From NCBI RefSeq assembly GCF_000934685.1, contig NZ_JYNQ01000001.1, positions 558,001 to 622,000 on the forward strand: a stretch of 64,000 nt of DNA, read 5' to 3'. Made by a program: the position numbers and the translations under genes. Each line of letters starts with the position of its first letter. Positions within the stretch are counted from its first letter, which is position 1. Source of the stretch: Lacinutrix sp. Hel_I_90 (GTDB taxonomy: Bacteria; Bacteroidota; Bacteroidia; Flavobacteriales; Flavobacteriaceae). Under the pieces are notes generated by a model. That model was not told the DNA's origin and did no database searches. It worked only from the letters and a program-made list of their open reading frames with translations. Of the stretch, positions 63,765 through 64,000 are shown piece by piece.

Positions 63765-64000
63765 GATTAAATGTTTCTCTAGCTTTCAAATCAATATTCA
63801 TTTGATTCACTCTCGCATCTACTTTACGTTTAAAATCTGTATCTGCAATGGTGGCGACGTTATCTAAATAGCGCACCACTTCTTGTCGTCTTATCTCTGA
63901 AAAATCTAAACCTTTCATGTTTTGCTTCATTAATTCCTGAAGCATATTAAACTTGGTTTCGTAATTCTGCTTAAAATAAATTTCAGGATTATCAAACCAA
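63757..64000 (-). CDS. C-terminal fragment of a hypothetical protein, cut by the window end
   Basis: The minus-strand frame stays open to base 64000 (WFDNPEIYFKQNYETKFNML) and runs into MKQNMKGLDFSEIRRQEVVR, then LDNVATIADTDFKRKVDARV, and ends NHE. The Met at 63945 is therefore internal, not a start. The ~80 visible residues are helical and charged. No family is recognised. The stop overlaps the NUDIX start by 8 bases, so it heads or continues the NUDIX-DUF6638 operon. Confidence 0.7.
   Translation of the reverse strand, partial: WFDNPEIYFKQNYETKFNMLQELMKQNMKGLDFSEIRRQEVVRYLDNVATIADTDFKRKVDARVNQMNIDLKARETFNHE

Noticed and set aside
1-64000. Search by eye for tRNA, rRNA, CRISPR, insertion sequences and prophage
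   Set aside because: No cloverleaf T-loop signature, spaced direct repeats, transposase or phage structural gene was seen; a computed search could still find a short RNA gene.

Overview
The window comes from a member of the Bacteroidota, almost certainly a marine-type Flavobacteriaceae. The DNA is AT-rich. Many genes are preceded by the Bacteroidota -7 promoter element TAnnTTTG. The gene content is typical of the group: DUF4834, DUF3667, DUF6638, OMP_b-brl_3 TonB-type receptors, a YfhO GT-C protein, an LpxR-like protein and a probable sulfonolipid (capnine) gene pair. Most of the window is ordinary chromosomal sequence with short intergenic gaps. I see no rRNA, tRNA, CRISPR array, insertion sequence or prophage.

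Layout. 0-7 kb: a gene cut by the window edge, a DUF2914 membrane protein, bcp and nth (divergent), an ECF sigma factor with a small partner, and uvrA. 7-12.5 kb: a DUF3667 protein, an SDR enzyme, a one-domain DEAD-like protein, and two paralogous secreted proteins (8222 and 10782) that both carry a sigma-54-like element upstream. 12.6-18.1 kb: a minus-strand envelope operon (DUF4834, YfhO, glycosyltransferase, flippase). 18.2-31.1 kb: a porin-like protein with an acetyltransferase, the probable cysteate synthase and cysteate acyltransferase pair, an S9 peptidase, YbaB, a secreted zincin, an OmpA-type protein built from two arrays of 23-residue repeats, threonine aldolase and prfB with its programmed frameshift. 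31.1-42.4 kb: a tandem ArsC pair (one without the catalytic Cys), a TonB-type receptor, an LpxR-like protein, fumC, and the histidine-degradation genes hutI and hutG around a coiled-coil membrane protein.

42.5-56.6 kb is the most unusual region: nine tightly packed plus-strand genes, all with signal peptides. At least six, and probably seven, belong to one large secreted family that I do not recognise. They travel with a papain-like (permuted NlpC/P60/LRAT-type) protein and a secreted HExxH protein. The block starts behind a good TAnnTTTG promoter and ends at a strong terminator. It reads as one operon for an extracytoplasmic multi-subunit or multi-paralog system.

56.9-64 kb: a ScfR/RamB-like XRE regulator with a perfect palindrome upstream, then a minus-strand run of poorly characterised genes: two membrane proteins, a TPR-like protein, a broken four-helix-bundle gene, a DUF6638 protein, a NudK-type NUDIX hydrolase and a gene cut by the window edge.
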